From Antedon mediterranea (Eukaryota > Echinodermata > Crinoidea > Comatulida > Antedonidae): 64,000 bases of DNA. The stretch is from positions 6,327,001 to 6,391,000 of the forward strand of contig NC_092673.1 of NCBI RefSeq assembly GCF_964355755.1. The letters are read 5' to 3'. Below, one piece after another: positions 1-12,199 of the stretch (positions within the stretch are counted from its first letter, which is position 1; each line of letters begins with the position of its first letter). A program made the position numbers and the translations under genes. The notes under the pieces are model-generated. The model searched no databases. It saw nothing but the letters and a program-made list of their open reading frames with translations, and was not told the origin of the DNA.

Positions 1-1080
1 TCTTTTTAGCAATATTCTCTTAAAGAAAATAAATATGGATGGGACTTCCAAATAAAAATGTATCAAATTAAAGTACTAATTACTATACTGTACTAACTAA
101 CTATACTACAACACCAACTATGTCGGTTCATCCAGGCACCGTAAGCTAGTCACGTAATAGACTAAGTGGTGGTTGGGGGGAGGGGGTTTATATCAGATTA
201 CATTTAAAATGGAATTTACTAAACAGTAAACTCCTGTATTCCAACTTAGCCTAAATTATACTAGAGTGGGATTATATTCCAGGGTTGGATTACCTGTATA
301 TTTTAAGCATGGATTATATTTGGTCCTGTCACAGTATTTTTTACTTGTGTCTTCTACAATTAATTATGTGCCTTAGGAGACTTTTCAGTAATATACTGTA
401 TTTATTAGTTTCTGTCTAATGAATTACATTTTTTTAATGCAATTCAAACACCAATCATCTGGTTTTATGGGTTTAATGCACTGTCAAATGAATAATTAAT
501 TATCATAAATCCTCAAGTACATGAATATCTAATTTAGCTCCGGAAATATTGAATTCACAAACTGATCATGATATTGATATAGTACAAGTTTAAAGTACTA
601 CTTTAAGTCCACTTGACATGTGATAATTTAATGTATGGTCCAAAGACCGATAACAAAAAAAAGTAACCATAAAGTCAAGTTGGATAGTAAGTATAATTAA
701 TTACAGTACCAATCTGCGCTACAGTAGCTTGGTGGACACATACAGTAGTAGTGCTGACGGTTCAGACAGCATGTTACAGATACTAAATTCACCAAGTGGG
801 AGAGGCTGTAGTCCAGCAGCCAAATGCCTATTTTTTCCATAACCTTGCAATGTTTTCTATAGTTTTTTTTAATGGATTTTGAATCTCGATACCATTATTA
901 ACTGTTAACACATCAACTTGTGCTGCTCCACTGTACAATTAAAATCTTTACACTGTACTGTACTGTATGTTTGATTCAGTAAAAGTAATAGAACATTTTT
1001 ATCACCAAAATATAGTTATACTGTAGTTATTGACCTTTTTGATGAAAATGTTTCAGGTACAGTATCTTTGCTGAATGGCA
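1..1080. other. Intergenic DNA, no gene seen
   Basis: AT-rich spacer with no long open frame and no recognisable exon. It is rich in short words such as TACTGTA and ACAGTAC, which recur through the first 9 kb. A short G-rich run lies near 170-187. Confidence 0.6.
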
Positions 1081-1255
1081 CTTCCAAATAAAACGTTATT
1101 TATGGACTTCGTCGAGTGAAGACGTGTTTTATCTTAGCTCCGCTACCTAACAAATTGTTCCCAAACCAGAGTCAGTAAACGGCTAACCCTGTAAGTAAAC
1201 GATTCCATATTAAACTTGTAGCTAGATATTGTCAAGTTTGACTGGTATTTTGACT

Positions 1256-2056
1256 ATGAATACAAGAAAAACAGAGAGAATAAATAGTGATGCCGGTAAA
1301 GCAGAGCCCCGCGAGCGTAGCAAGCATATAGAAACTCCCGGTAAAGAAACAGCTGTTGATAAGTCACTAAATGCCTTACGTGCTGAGTTACGTTGTTTCG
1401 CATCGGACATAAACAACAAAATCGACGATGGTATAGACTCGCTTAAACAAGGCCAACATGCTCTATTAAATCGAATGGATAACTTGGAAAAAAAGCAAGT
1501 AATCATCGAAGAATCTTTGGAATTTTACAGCAAATCCAATGATGAAATGAAAGCTGAAACAAGTAAACTAGCTACGTATGTTGAACAGATTAAAACGGAC
1601 CTCAAATCCAAGGAGGAAAAGTTAGTTAACATGGAACCTGAATTACTGCGAATAGAACGACATTCCAGAAGCTACAATCTCAGATTCGGTGGTATTGATG
1701 AAAAAACAGGAGAGGACCCACTTCGGCTTGTGCAAGGACTATTAGAAGATAAACTTAAACTAAACAACATATCAATTGAAAATGCTCACAGAACAGGCAG
1801 AATAAGAAACGAAGGCCGTGATACTAAACCGAGACATATCATTGTTAAGTTTATTTATAGGCCGCAGAGATCTGCTGTACTTCGTATGGCTAGAAAAAAT
1901 AAGGTAGATACTTTTTACGTTATGGAAGATCTGCCGGCAGTGGATGTTCGAAAGAAATATGAACTGAAAGACATTATGGCTAAAGCGTTCAGTGAGGGTA
2001 AACGCCCATCATTTAAAAATGGTAAACTTTTCATAAATGGGAAACCATACAAGTGA
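1256..2056 (+). CDS. LINE ORF1 protein, L1-type RNA-binding chaperone
   Basis: A 266-residue protein from the first in-frame ATG. Residues about 30-130 are charged and heptad-like, so probably a coiled coil for multimerisation. Then comes the stretch typical of L1 ORF1p / transposase-22 proteins: RIERHSRSYNLRFGG, an AHRTGR segment, KPRHIIVKF, and a C-terminal VRKKYELKDIM / KLFINGKPYK segment. In L1 elements this protein binds element RNA and forms the RNP with ORF2 (family knowledge). It lies 372 bp upstream of ORF2. The frame is intact. An upstream TTG would extend it by 9 residues, but the ATG is the natural start. Confidence 0.85.
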   Translation: MNTRKTERINSDAGKAEPRERSKHIETPGKETAVDKSLNALRAELRCFASDINNKIDDGIDSLKQGQHALLNRMDNLEKKQVIIEESLEFYSKSNDEMKAETSKLATYVEQIKTDLKSKEEKLVNMEPELLRIERHSRSYNLRFGGIDEKTGEDPLRLVQGLLEDKLKLNNISIENAHRTGRIRNEGRDTKPRHIIVKFIYRPQRSAVLRMARKNKVDTFYVMEDLPAVDVRKKYELKDIMAKAFSEGKRPSFKNGKLFINGKPYK

Positions 2057-3410
2057 TTAAACAATAACAACAAAAGAAACATTAAAAGGTGATATTGATT
2101 CAATTGATGCTTATTCTTTAATTTTAAATTAATATTAATATTATTATATCACAAGAAAATTAAGAGCTAGTATTAAGAAAGATGAAAATTTGTGTTATAA
2201 ATCTACTAAGGAGCTAGGTAGATAGAAATGTATAAGAATTATGCAAGATTATATTGTCAAATTGTTATTAATAATATATAATGTCATTATTATAATTATT
2301 ATATTTATTATTTTAATGTTAATATTACCTATTATTTTATTTTTCTCGACATGTCGGTTTTATAAAAGCGCAACTATAAATTTATATGCACGTCATTATA
2401 TTTATATTTATGATACTGTACAATTAATATGATGTATACAACTTTTTCTCAACTTCCATTCCACGATATAGGTTATTCTGATGAATTACATGCATCACAT
2501 ATACCTCCAGAAATAAATAATGCTGATTTTAATCCTCTGATAGATAACGACCTAAAATTCGACCAACAATCCAACATGTTAATAGATCATCTTAATTTAA
2601 GGTCATCCACGCTTGATAATTGCAAATATCATGATATCAATATATTTAATAATTTTACTGGAAAATTACCAGATAGTAATCACCTATCTCTATTACATCT
2701 TAACATCAGAAGTGTATCTAATAAATTTGATAAACTTAACGAACTCGTACATTCTATTAACTTAAAATTCAGCATAATTGGCCTTTCTGAAACCTGGTTG
2801 AATGAAAGCAAAATGCATCCATTTCTTCATAATTATACTTTTTTATCTAGTGATCGCATTGGCAATAAAACAGGAGGTGGTGTTGGCTTGTTTGTTAAAA
2901 ACCATATTAATTATAATATCAGAAATGACTTAATATTGCCAAAAGAAATATGTGACTCACTATTTATAGAAATCATTCATAAAAATAAGAAAAATTCTAT
3001 TATTGGCATTATCTATAGACCACCGGATTCCAATATTGATACCTTCTCTACAATAATAAATGACCTACTAACTAAAATAAATTCTGAAAATAAATATTGT
3101 AATATAATGGGAGATTTTAATATTGACCTTATTAAATTTCATAACCATAATCATATAAATAATTATCTAAATACTATTTTATTAAATTCTTTTTTTCCTA
3201 CTATTTCGAAACCAACCAGAATTACAAAAAATACTGCGACTCTTATTGATCATTTTTATACAAATCACATAAATCTTGAAATAACATCCGGAATAATAAT
3301 ATCAGATATCTCTGACCATCTACCTATATTCCAAATAATTGACTATGATTTATGTTTTAAAAACACCTCAATTGATTACTCACATTATGTTGCAGACATA
3401 AATTCACTAA

Positions 3411-4218
3411 GGCCCTGTTTCTGCTGCCAACTAAATACCGTATATTATACGGTATTTTTTGAATACCGTATATATACGGTATATTTTTGGCAGCAGAAAC
3501 TGCGCTCATAAAAAATATACTGTATTTTGTATACCGTATTTTCCCCACAAAATTTGTGGATAAAATACGGTATTTACAAATTTATACCGTATTTTTTGTA
3601 CCCGTTTCTGCTGCCAATAAAAAATACCGTATTTTTTTTTTAAATGACAAAAGGTCACCATTCGTGTTTTTATTTTCTGTCGCTGTTAGCTGCTTTACAC
3701 ACATGTATAGATATATTCGGCGAAAATGCGGAGCGAATACGTCACAGTTTTACTAAATAAATGTGTGTGGGGAAGCTAAAATGTCTGACCAACTAAAAGG
3801 TAATAAAAGGGACAACCACATTTATAAAGACATTTCTAAAAAAATAAAGCAGGAGTATGGAATAAACTTGTCTCCAAAGCAAGTAAACTCAAAGCTGAAG
3901 AGCCTGCAAAAGCAGTAGGCCTACAACATTGCAAAATACAATAACTGTCCCCATTACGATGTTTTCTGTGCTCTCACAACATCTCTATCACTAGGGCTAG
4001 GCTGTTGAAAGTGAGACGTAAAACTTCCTTTATTGCGACTTTTAATTATCGATCAAATAAATGAATGGCAATTTGGGTAAAAAAGATGAAATTTAACACG
4101 ACCACCCAAGAAGTATTGTTAGCAGAAACGGGGTACTAAAAAAATACGGTATAAAAATACCGTATTTTATACCGTATTTTTATACCGTATTTTGAGCAGT
4201 TGCAGCAGAAACAGGCCC
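3411..4218. mobile_element. PIF/Harbinger-type non-autonomous transposon nested in LINE ORF2
   Basis: The termini are near-identical inverted repeats: the left starts GGCCCTGTTTCTGCTGCC, and the right, read in reverse, GGGCCTGTTTCTGCTGC. A TAA flanks both sides (3408-3410 and 4219-4221). A 3-bp TWA duplication and GG-CTGTTT termini are the hallmark of PIF/Harbinger (family knowledge). Both ends are crowded with palindromic ACCGTATTTT / AAAATACGGT words, and the TIR core GTTTCTGCTGCC recurs internally near 3600 and, inverted, near 3490. The middle carries a decayed Myb/SANT-like reading frame. Confidence 0.85.
3781..4008 (+). pseudogene. Remnant of a Harbinger Myb/SANT-like accessory gene
   Basis: An ATG frame of 45 codons reads IYKDISKKIKQEYG then LSPKQVNSKLKSLQKQ, the helix pattern of the Myb/SANT-like DNA-binding protein encoded next to Harbinger transposases. 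A TAG at 3916-3918 stops it. The same frame then continues with AYNIAKYNNCPHYDVFCAL to a TGA at 4006-4008, which fits the end of such a domain. The in-frame stop and the small size show decay. I infer that the 808-bp element is an internal deletion product of an autonomous Harbinger. This is a family-level similarity judged by eye. Confidence 0.6.
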
Positions 4219-6824
4219 TAAATTTTGATCTATCGCAGGCTGATTGGTCAAGTGTTTATAATGCTGATTATAAATCTGCTATTGATACATTTAATAATAT
4301 ATTTTTTAGTATTTATCAACGACACTTGGTCACTAAAGAAATTAAAATAAATAAATATAAAAAATGCAAACAGCCTTGGCTGACCCCTACTCTTCTTAAA
4401 AGCAGTCAACGAAAACACTACCTTTATAAAAAATATATTAAATCTCAGAGCCCAAATGACAAAACAACATACACAAGTTATAATAATTTGTTTATTGCTC
4501 TTTGTCGTACTGCTAAAAAACAATATTATGAAAGAAAATTCAATCAAGTCAAAACAAATATTAAGAAAGTTTGGGGTGTGATCAATTCTGTTTTAAATCC
4601 AGCTAGAAAAAATAATAAAAATCCCTCAGTCTTGAAAATTGGGGATGAATTTATTTATGATACTAACTCTATATGTGATCACTTTAACAAATATTTTTCA
4701 GAAATCGGTTTAAAAACGCTCAACTCCATCCCAGATAATAATATTGATCCAATGTCAAATTTACCACCCCCACCCATTAATTCATTTTTTATTAACCCAG
4801 TCACTGAAAATGAAGTGTTGAACATGATCAACAGTCTAGACTCTAATAAAGGATCAGGACACGACTCCCTTACACCTTCTGTTCTTAAAAAAGTTACTCC
4901 TTTTATTTTAATTCCTCTTACTTATGTTATCAATTTATCTTTTACTACAGGAATCGTACCTGATCATATAAAATTAGCTAAAGTGGTCCCAGTTTTTAAA
5001 AAGGGAAATGCAAACTTACTTAACAATTATAGACCGATTTCCGTTCTCCCCATTCTCTCAAAAATAATAGAAAAATTAATGCATACTCGTCTTTATACAT
5101 ATTTAACTAAACATAACATCCTAAATAATCATCAATATGGTTTTCGTAAAAAACACTCTACCTGTCACGCTATGCTTGAACTTATACATTCAATTAATAA
5201 TGCATTTGAAAATAAAGGATTTTTGTTAAGCACTTTTCTTGATCTATCCAAAGCTTTTGATGTTGTTAATCATGATATTTTACTTTCAAAACTGTTACGT
5301 TATGGCATTAGAGGTGTTTCGTTAAAATGGTTTATTAGTTATCTTAGTAATCGTAAACAATATGTACAGATTGGTAACTGTAAATCATCGGCAAAGAACG
5401 TTCCATGTGGTGTACCACAGGGGTCGGTCCTTGGACCCTTATTATTTCTTATTTACGTAAATGACATAACCTTTGTTAGTGATACACTGAATATTGTTTC
5501 CTTTGCCGATGATACAACTTTATTTTATTCAAACAAAAATATTGATTTATTAGTAAATACCTTTAATTTAGAATTAAATAAGATTGAAAATTGGTTCTCT
5601 TCTAATAAATTATTGATTAATACTTCAAAAACAAATTTCATTATATTTCACTCCCATCGAAACAGGCATAAATTAAGTAACAAAAACATTCAGGTTGTTC
5701 TAAATGGTAAAAATCTGGACCGAAAAAGCGAAACTTTATTTCTTGGAATTTTAATTAATGAAAACTTAAATTGGACCGGTCATCAGAAAAATATTTCAAT
5801 CAAAATGTCTAAATGCATTGGTGTTATAAACCAGATAAAATATTTTTTTCCTCAACACATTTTACTTTCTTTGTATAATTCGCTTATATTACCACATTTA
5901 CTTTATTGCAATATTATATGGGCAGCTGATTATCCATCAAATTTACATAGAATTTTCATTTTACAAAAACGTGTTGTTCGATTATTAAACTTTGAACAAT
6001 CTACATCTGCATCAGAACCTTTGTTTAAAAAACTTAAAATTTTAAAAATATATGACCTTCATAAACTTCAAGTTACTTCTTTTATGTTTGAATATGTTAC
6101 TGGTTTACTACCAAAGTCTGTTTCAATGTTATTTTCAAATCGTTTATTAGATCATACCTATAACATAAGAAATCCACATAAATTGTATGTTCCATTTGTT
6201 AAACTTAGAAAAAGCCAGTTTTTTATTACTTATTTAGGACCAACGTATTGGAATAATCTAGATTCAACTGCCATCAATCATTTATATACTGTAAATTCAT
6301 TTAGAAAGCATATAAAAATCCTTTATTTATCTTGTTACCAAACCTACTAAATATGTTGCGCACTGTATAATTTATTTAAATTGTATGCGTTGTATTTGTA
6401 TATTTATACGGTACCGTTCTTATTTTTGTTTGAATTATTATTATTTTAGGGGTCAATGTGAGACAAGTTCTACTTCTAATTTTGATCCCTAAGATGGTCT
6501 AATATTAATTGTTTATGATTGTTTATTGTAATATTGTTTGTTATATATTGTGACCATCTTAAATAAATGTATTATTGAATATTGAAAAAAGCATAAGGGA
6601 TTATCTGGAGACTTAGATAAAATAATCTCAGCTTTGCATTGGAAATATAGAAGTACAATAAACCACCTTTCAGACTGTCTACAGCACTGTACTGTATAGT
6701 AGTGCATCTCTTAAAATTAATACAGTACCATCTGTTTGTTAGGCCATTCACAAAACTACTGTACATTACAGTATTTGGTGTGATTTTCAAAAAACACTGA
6801 TTGAAAAAAACAAGGCCAACAGTC

Positions 6825-7561
6825 ATTAAGTCGCGTGCTACAATGCATAATGATACCGGACCGACAGACAGACCGACCGACAGACAGACCGAACGACATA
6901 GTGAACTATAGTCGCATCCACGCGACTAAAAAGGCATAATTTTGACGAATTGTTTAACTTTTTCATCAAAAACGTGCGCAAATTATCCAATTCGACGTGC
7001 TCGTATGACATAATTTTAAGTCGAAATTGTTTAAAAGTTGGTAAAATTATTAGAAAAGGCTGCAAAAACATAAATCACGCGGAAAAAAATATGTATTTAA
7101 CGCTACGTGCGCACCACGCGCGTAAAAATTTGCGCGAGTATGGGAATTTTTGACATGCTCAAAATGACAAGAAACGCGTAGAAAGTTGATTAAAAATTAA
7201 TTTTGCGCATTTTATAATTTTAAATGCGCGTGCGCGTGTAAACTTTGTGTAAAACACCTTTTTTTTTCCAACAGAAAGTTAGCGCCTGATATAAATTAAA
7301 CTTTTGCAAAGTTTCAATTTAAAATGTTATTTGGTTTTTGACCTATGTTAAATACGAGAAAATCGTTAAATCGCGTGTAAATCAAGTTGCGCAACTCTAA
7401 CGTCATTCACAATAGGAGGTGCACAATTTTACGTAAATGCCCACATGTTGACACCAAAACAGCTCAAAAAGTACAGAAAAGCGATAAAACGCATAGTGAT
7501 ACCGGACCGACAGACAGACCGACCGACAGACATAGTGAACTATAGAGTCCACGCGACTAAA
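6825..7561. repeat. Repeat element with GACAGACC-rich ends
   Basis: Two copies of a ~70-bp module with GATACCGGACCGACAGAC and CATAGTGAACTATAG lie at 6848-6930 and 7496-7560 in the same orientation. The outer ends read TAAGTCGCGTG on the left and CACGCGACTAAA on the right, which are inverted. The ~560 bp between is rich in GCGC words, with no coding frame beyond 67 codons. It is probably a dispersed non-autonomous element. No clear target duplication was found. Confidence 0.5.
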
Positions 7562-7911
7562 AATGGAAATGTATGACTATTGATCAGCCTTATTCTATCA
7601 AGGTTGTCTATACAACTGTTATGTTACAGTATTACAGTATCTAGAAAATATAATAATTGCAAAAATCTATAATAAATAAAAACATACATAACACTGCAGG
7701 AAGCATTCATTTTATTGTTGAATATGAAATTATAAAACAACAGAATATGCAGTCAGACTTTATTAATATCCAAAGTCTGTCTTTGTGGGATTGTGGTTAA
7801 ACTAATAATTGGTAATAACAAAAAGCGAGGCAGTGAGGCTGTGAGGCTAGCCTAAAATTTACATGTGAGGCATCATTTTTTAAGTTATATTATTATACTG
7901 TATATTTATTT

Positions 7912-8099
7912 CAGGCCTTGTCTTTTGAAAATTATTGGTGTGGTAAAAATTGCACTTCCTCAATACATTCAGGGATGCATAGGTGTGCTGTTTGTATTTA
8001 AGCGTGTTGTACTGTAAATCGCAATCTTCAAGGGCGGTTTAGGAGTGTGTTACTATTAGGTGAGTGATCACACTCGCTCGCCTTAAAAGACAAGGCCTT
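7912..8099. mobile_element. Short MITE-like element with 15-bp inverted ends
   Basis: AGGCCTTGTCTTTT at the left end is matched by AAAAGACAAGGCCT at the right end, about 188 bp apart. No coding potential. The flanks are both TTTATT-like but no exact target duplication is visible. Confidence 0.5.
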
Positions 8100-9065
8100 C
8101 TATTTATTAATCCTCACATTAATTTTCGCCGTGCTTCACACTTTGGCAACACTCATTAAGTATCAATTTGCATGAAGAAATTGACAGGTTTAGAACCACA
8201 GTACCTGTTTTATGCGAAATATGAATTGAAATCTAATACTGTAATACCCGTATGATTACAGTACATACAGTAGTAATGCAGAAATAATGTAAACACTGCA
8301 GCACTGGCAACACCAACCAACCAATACTGTAATAAATTTCCCGTGCTGTTCAGTTATAATACAGACAGTAGTACTGTATCAATAAAATACATGTATTGAC
8401 AACTGGGTTGTGTATTCTTGATCACCAAGTCTAGTATCAGACACAGATTTAATAGAACAAATCTCAACCAAGAATAAAATGCTAATCATTTGTGGCGAGA
8501 ACTATTAAACCTATACAAATCAAATAAAAAATACAGTTATACACAAAACCAAGAATGAATGTGAATTGAATTATAGCAAGACCACAAAATATACTGCAGA
8601 CAGCCACAGATTATCCTTGTCTAGCTCATCACAGTTTTTTCCATATCAGTTCTTAACATTCACACAGTACAGTAAAGTTTAGTTTGATAGCTTTTCAAGT
8701 AAAAATTTAAAAATAATACAGTAGTACCCTATACAGTTAAGGTTACTGTTTAAATGGTCTTGTACAAAACCTAGTAGGCCTACTGTAAATACACAGTATA
8801 CTGTACTTTATTTGTTGATGTATTTTGTTTGTAAGCCTTACAACAATATAGTACTGATAACTAAAAAAGAGCACATTTTTAGAATTTTGATTACAGTATA
8901 AATCCCCAAAGTTACTATTAACTGTACACATGATGAACTTTCTATGAACTACAGGTACTAGTGTTAATGATTAATAGACTTACCGTAGTATTCTTTTTTT
9001 GTGTGTGGTTTGTTTGTATTCTAGACTGTACACTCAAAGGATGGATAAACTATAATTTACTGTGC
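8100..9065. other. Intergenic DNA, no gene seen
   Basis: AT-rich DNA without a coding frame above 62 codons and without convincing splice-bounded exons. It is again rich in TACTGTA-like words. Confidence 0.55.
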
Positions 9066-9210
9066 TAATATTAATAATAAACTAAGTCTCATTTGAGGCT
9101 TAGGAGGTGGAGTGGAGAAAGAGACCTTGGCACTTGGTCAGGAATACAGTAAACCCTGCTGGAGCTTGGGATTGGAAGGCAAGCACGTTAACCACCAAGC
9201 TACAGCTCCA
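9066..9210 (-). mobile_element. tRNA-derived SINE
   Basis: Read on the minus strand it begins GGAGCTGTAGCTTGGTGG, an RNA polymerase III box A (TAGCTTGGTGG). A looser box-B-like stretch (GGGTTTACTGTATTCC) follows, then a non-tRNA body and an AT-rich tail of ATTATTAATATTA type. It does not fold into a full tRNA. The limits are approximate. Confidence 0.55.
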
Positions 9211-9656
9211 CTTTGGTAACTCCTTCATTTTCATTTTTAAATAGGCCTACAGCTATAACACTACAGGGTTGTGCGGGCAAAATGACGGTACCAGCCAGAT
9301 CACCTGGTGACGTAGTAATAATATTACAAGGAATATTCGCCGCAACACAATACCGGCATTCTGTATGAAATACTCAGACTCAAGTGTAATTGTACAGGAT
9401 TTTCTCAATTGTTTGACACCTTCATGGACTGTAGTGTAAAAAAGGTTTTAAAGTCGTTGCGTCTATGCGGCAATTGATTTTTTATATCATAAAACCCTAC
9501 CAGGCAATACCAGGCTCCTACCTGGTGATACCAGGACCTAGGCCTATTGTATAATTAATTGGGTGTAGGTTAGTATGACAGGGCTTAACACTAAAAAACA
9601 GAAACGGAGTGATTATATTAATTATTATTAATATATTCAAGCAAGGTAGGTAAGGT

Positions 9657-11898
9657 CATGGAGTAAAGAATAAGAGGAGGCACAACACGGCCTAGCTATC
9701 CAGTTAATCCAATTAGTATCACGCTGTGCGGTAGTGCTTAAGCATAGGGTAATAAACTTCCCATAACGATCCTTTGAAGAACATCCTGTTTACCCGTGCA
9801 GCTCGCTGCAGAGTCGGCTCTGATTACGTAACACCCTAATTAAGGAAGAAGCCAGGCATGACATCGGTGACAAGAAAAGTAAACAGAGGCTGCGCAGTAG
9901 TTTCTAATACATCATAGTGAAGCATGACCTTTGTGCAGTTGTTCATTGTTCTTTGAGCTTTTTTCTCGAAAAAACCGTTTAAAAATCGAGTAAATTTTCA
10001 CGGAGATATCGCAGTTTTTATACCAGCTAACAAATTAATCATATTTTTTATCAAGCCATAGACGTATCATTTGGTAAATCGAAATTTGACCGTTTAAGCA
10101 ACTTTTTAATTTACGAACCCTAGTGCATTTTGTAGCATATTAAAGACTCCAACTTATTTTAAAATCATATTTTAGTGCGCGCAAATGCGCGCATGAAAAA
10201 AATTATGTAATTTGTTCTCATGAATATTCAAAAATATACGTATATTAGAATTCCAACGACACAATTTCTTATTTTTATTACAGTATATGACATTTAATTT
10301 ATGTTACAGTCTATATTATGACCGTTTAGCAAAACTAAAATTCTTCTATTTTAGTCTGATATTGTATAATTAAATTATTTATGATATTAATATCATAAAA
10401 TATATGATTTTTACGATCACATACTTAGAGTTCAGTGAAATTGTAGGACTAAATTATATATCGTTTAACGATTTGTGGCTACACATAGGCCTACTACATA
10501 GTAGGCCTCAGTTCTTAATATATTATTATTTAATAAATAGCCTAACTAAATAAGAATATTTAATCCCATAATGATGGACATATTTAGTGCATATCGTAAC
10601 CGGTAGGCCTAATAGGTTCAGGCATAGGCGCGCCTTATAGTAAAAATAAACAATATCAATAATAATAATAGGTTTTTTTATGTAGGTCTATATTTATATA
10701 TTAATAATTGCAATAACGTTAGAAATAGTAGTAATATTTTATCAAAGAAGAAATTAATCAATTAGTTTTAGTTTTCGGTTGGTCGTTATTATATAATATG
10801 GTATAAAATGGTACTACGAGAATATTCGTTTAGTATCAACACGTAACAACAACTACAAATTATATGTGTTCGTTAAAAATTCAATTACTGTACAAATATA
10901 GTCTATGCTCTTTTGTAATTATAAGCCATTGTTTAAAGGATTATGTACAGTTCGGTACATAGCGGTTAATCGTAAAATTAAAAAATCGGACATACGAACA
11001 ATAGATCGCCAACATTATTCGTACCCTTTTGCTGTATTGCGTACGTCGATCACGACTGACGCAGCTGTAAACTTCGCCTGGAAAGTAACTAGTACAGTAC
11101 ACATTCTGGTCCCTGGATGGAACATGATATCACACGTACGGTAAACCGCAATGGAGCAGGTCCAATGTTAAACAATTCGTACAAAGGGGAACCGCCAGAC
11201 AAGTGCGTATACCTATTCATTGTTTATTAGATCGCTGGCATGCAAAGTGCAATAGCTCTCCGCTCCAACGTACTAAAAAAAATGGAACGTCGCGGTTTTT
11301 CTAGGCGCTGAAGTTATACGAAGTGAACGCGAATGATTTTTTTTACTGTATATTATATTCCCCGACGAAAAGTACTCGCGTTTCCCAGACGGGGGAAGGG
11401 AGGGGATACAGCCCCCGTAGCCCCCCGCTGGGACCACCACTGGTGAATCATGATTCATGATAAGTTGTCTGGAGAAATTACCAACATTTAGTACACAGTA
11501 AACCATATAAATATAATTCCTTTATTGGTGCCGTATAAAACTCGTATTATTAATTTATTAATAAAAGATATCCAGTAGAATAGCGCTGCTTTTTATAAAA
11601 ATTAATAAACAAGGTCGGAATACAAGTTCAGTAGGTCTACAAACAGTATAGTACACCTTTCACGTTTGAACGCACACATCGCCTAGCAAGAGTATTGTGA
11701 CGTCCTAATACGCATGTGTACTAACACCAAAATTGACCGCGGGCAGTAAAACATTGTAATCTTTGCTAATTGGGTTACGTAACGGCAGTGTTTAGCACCT
11801 ATTAAATACTCATTACAAGCATAGCCTTAAGCAAGCGGTAAACACGATGAACTGACTGAACTATTCAAGTTGTGTCTCCTCTTATTCTTTACTCCATG
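9657..11898. mobile_element. Non-autonomous DNA transposon, 30-bp TIRs, 7-bp TSD, P-like ends
   Basis: The left end starts CATGGAGTAAAGAATAAG, and the right end is its reverse complement; the 30-bp repeats differ at one position. Both are flanked by GTAAGGT (9650-9656 and 11899-11905), so the limits are exact. Termini beginning CATG, ~30-bp TIRs and a 7-8-bp duplication recall P-superfamily elements (inference). The 2242-bp interior has no frame over 79 codons and no visible THAP or transposase motif, so it would depend on a helper. It sits 171 bp downstream of the donor of the minus-strand exon at 12070-12199, i.e. inside that gene's first intron. Confidence 0.75.
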
Positions 11899-12069
11899 GT
11901 AAGGTATAATAATAACACACATCACATTTCTTATTCATTAACTTATAACAACCCCAGCCAGCAGATATCTAGTAGAATCCCTTCCAAGAAGTTTTCAGAA
12001 ACTTAATTACAGGGGCCTAGATGCTTAACTATATTAGGCCTATTATTAAATTAATTCTTTTGTACTTAC

Positions 12070-12199
12070 CCAATTTACGAACATTATCTTGGAGATCTCG
12101 AATCTGAACTTCAACAGAAATTATTGCAATAAACAAAAAAACCATAATAATGAAGAGAGTTGCCTTTGTTTGGGGCAATGAACGAAGTCCCATTGTCAT
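12070..12199 (-). CDS. First coding exon of a predicted type II membrane protein
   Basis: On the minus strand an ATG (12199-12197) opens 43 codons plus one base, ending at a consensus donor GTAAGTAC. The peptide has a short basic N-terminus, a hydrophobic segment at about residues 14-32 (ATLFIIMVFLFIAIISV), and a charged heptad-like stretch (QIRDLQDNVRKL). This fits a signal anchor followed by the start of a coiled-coil stalk, as in TNF ligands, collagen-domain receptors or scavenger receptors, but no family can be named. Later exons would lie at lower coordinates; I found none in the window, so the first intron is long and houses transposons. It could be spurious, but the ATG, membrane helix and perfect donor agree. 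Confidence 0.5.

Larger units (their letters stand above)
2429..6350 (+). pseudogene. LINE ORF2 (APE endonuclease plus reverse transcriptase), interrupted by a MITE
   Basis: The N-terminal part (2429-3410) is an AP-endonuclease-like domain, with LLHLNIRSV near its start, a SETWLNES motif, GIIYRPP, GDFNID and the terminal SDHLP. The C-terminal part (4222-6350) is a reverse transcriptase with NYRPISVLP, YGFRKKHST, FLDLSKAFDVVNH, GVPQGSVLGPLLFL and the catalytic FADDT. A thumb and C-terminal region follow. The frame is kept exactly on both sides of the 808-bp MITE and one copy of its TAA duplication, with no other stop, giving an ancestral length of 1036 codons. The enzyme nicks target DNA and primes reverse transcription (family knowledge). 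As it stands, translation stops inside the MITE, leaving only the endonuclease. Confidence 0.9.
1081..6590 (+). mobile_element. Two-ORF LINE retrotransposon, Jockey/CR1-like ORF2, split by a MITE
   Basis: A non-LTR retrotransposon copy with a nucleic-acid-binding ORF1 (1256-2056), an endonuclease plus reverse transcriptase ORF2 (2429-6350), and a short 3' UTR ending in two copies of TATTGAA followed by a short A run near 6585. ORF2 resembles the Jockey/CR1/L2 group (family knowledge). The 5' limit is approximate because no target-site duplication was identified. Apart from the MITE at 3411-4218 both ORFs are open, so the copy is young. The 3' UTR contains an inverted pair AAGATGGTC / GACCATCTT. 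Confidence 0.85.
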
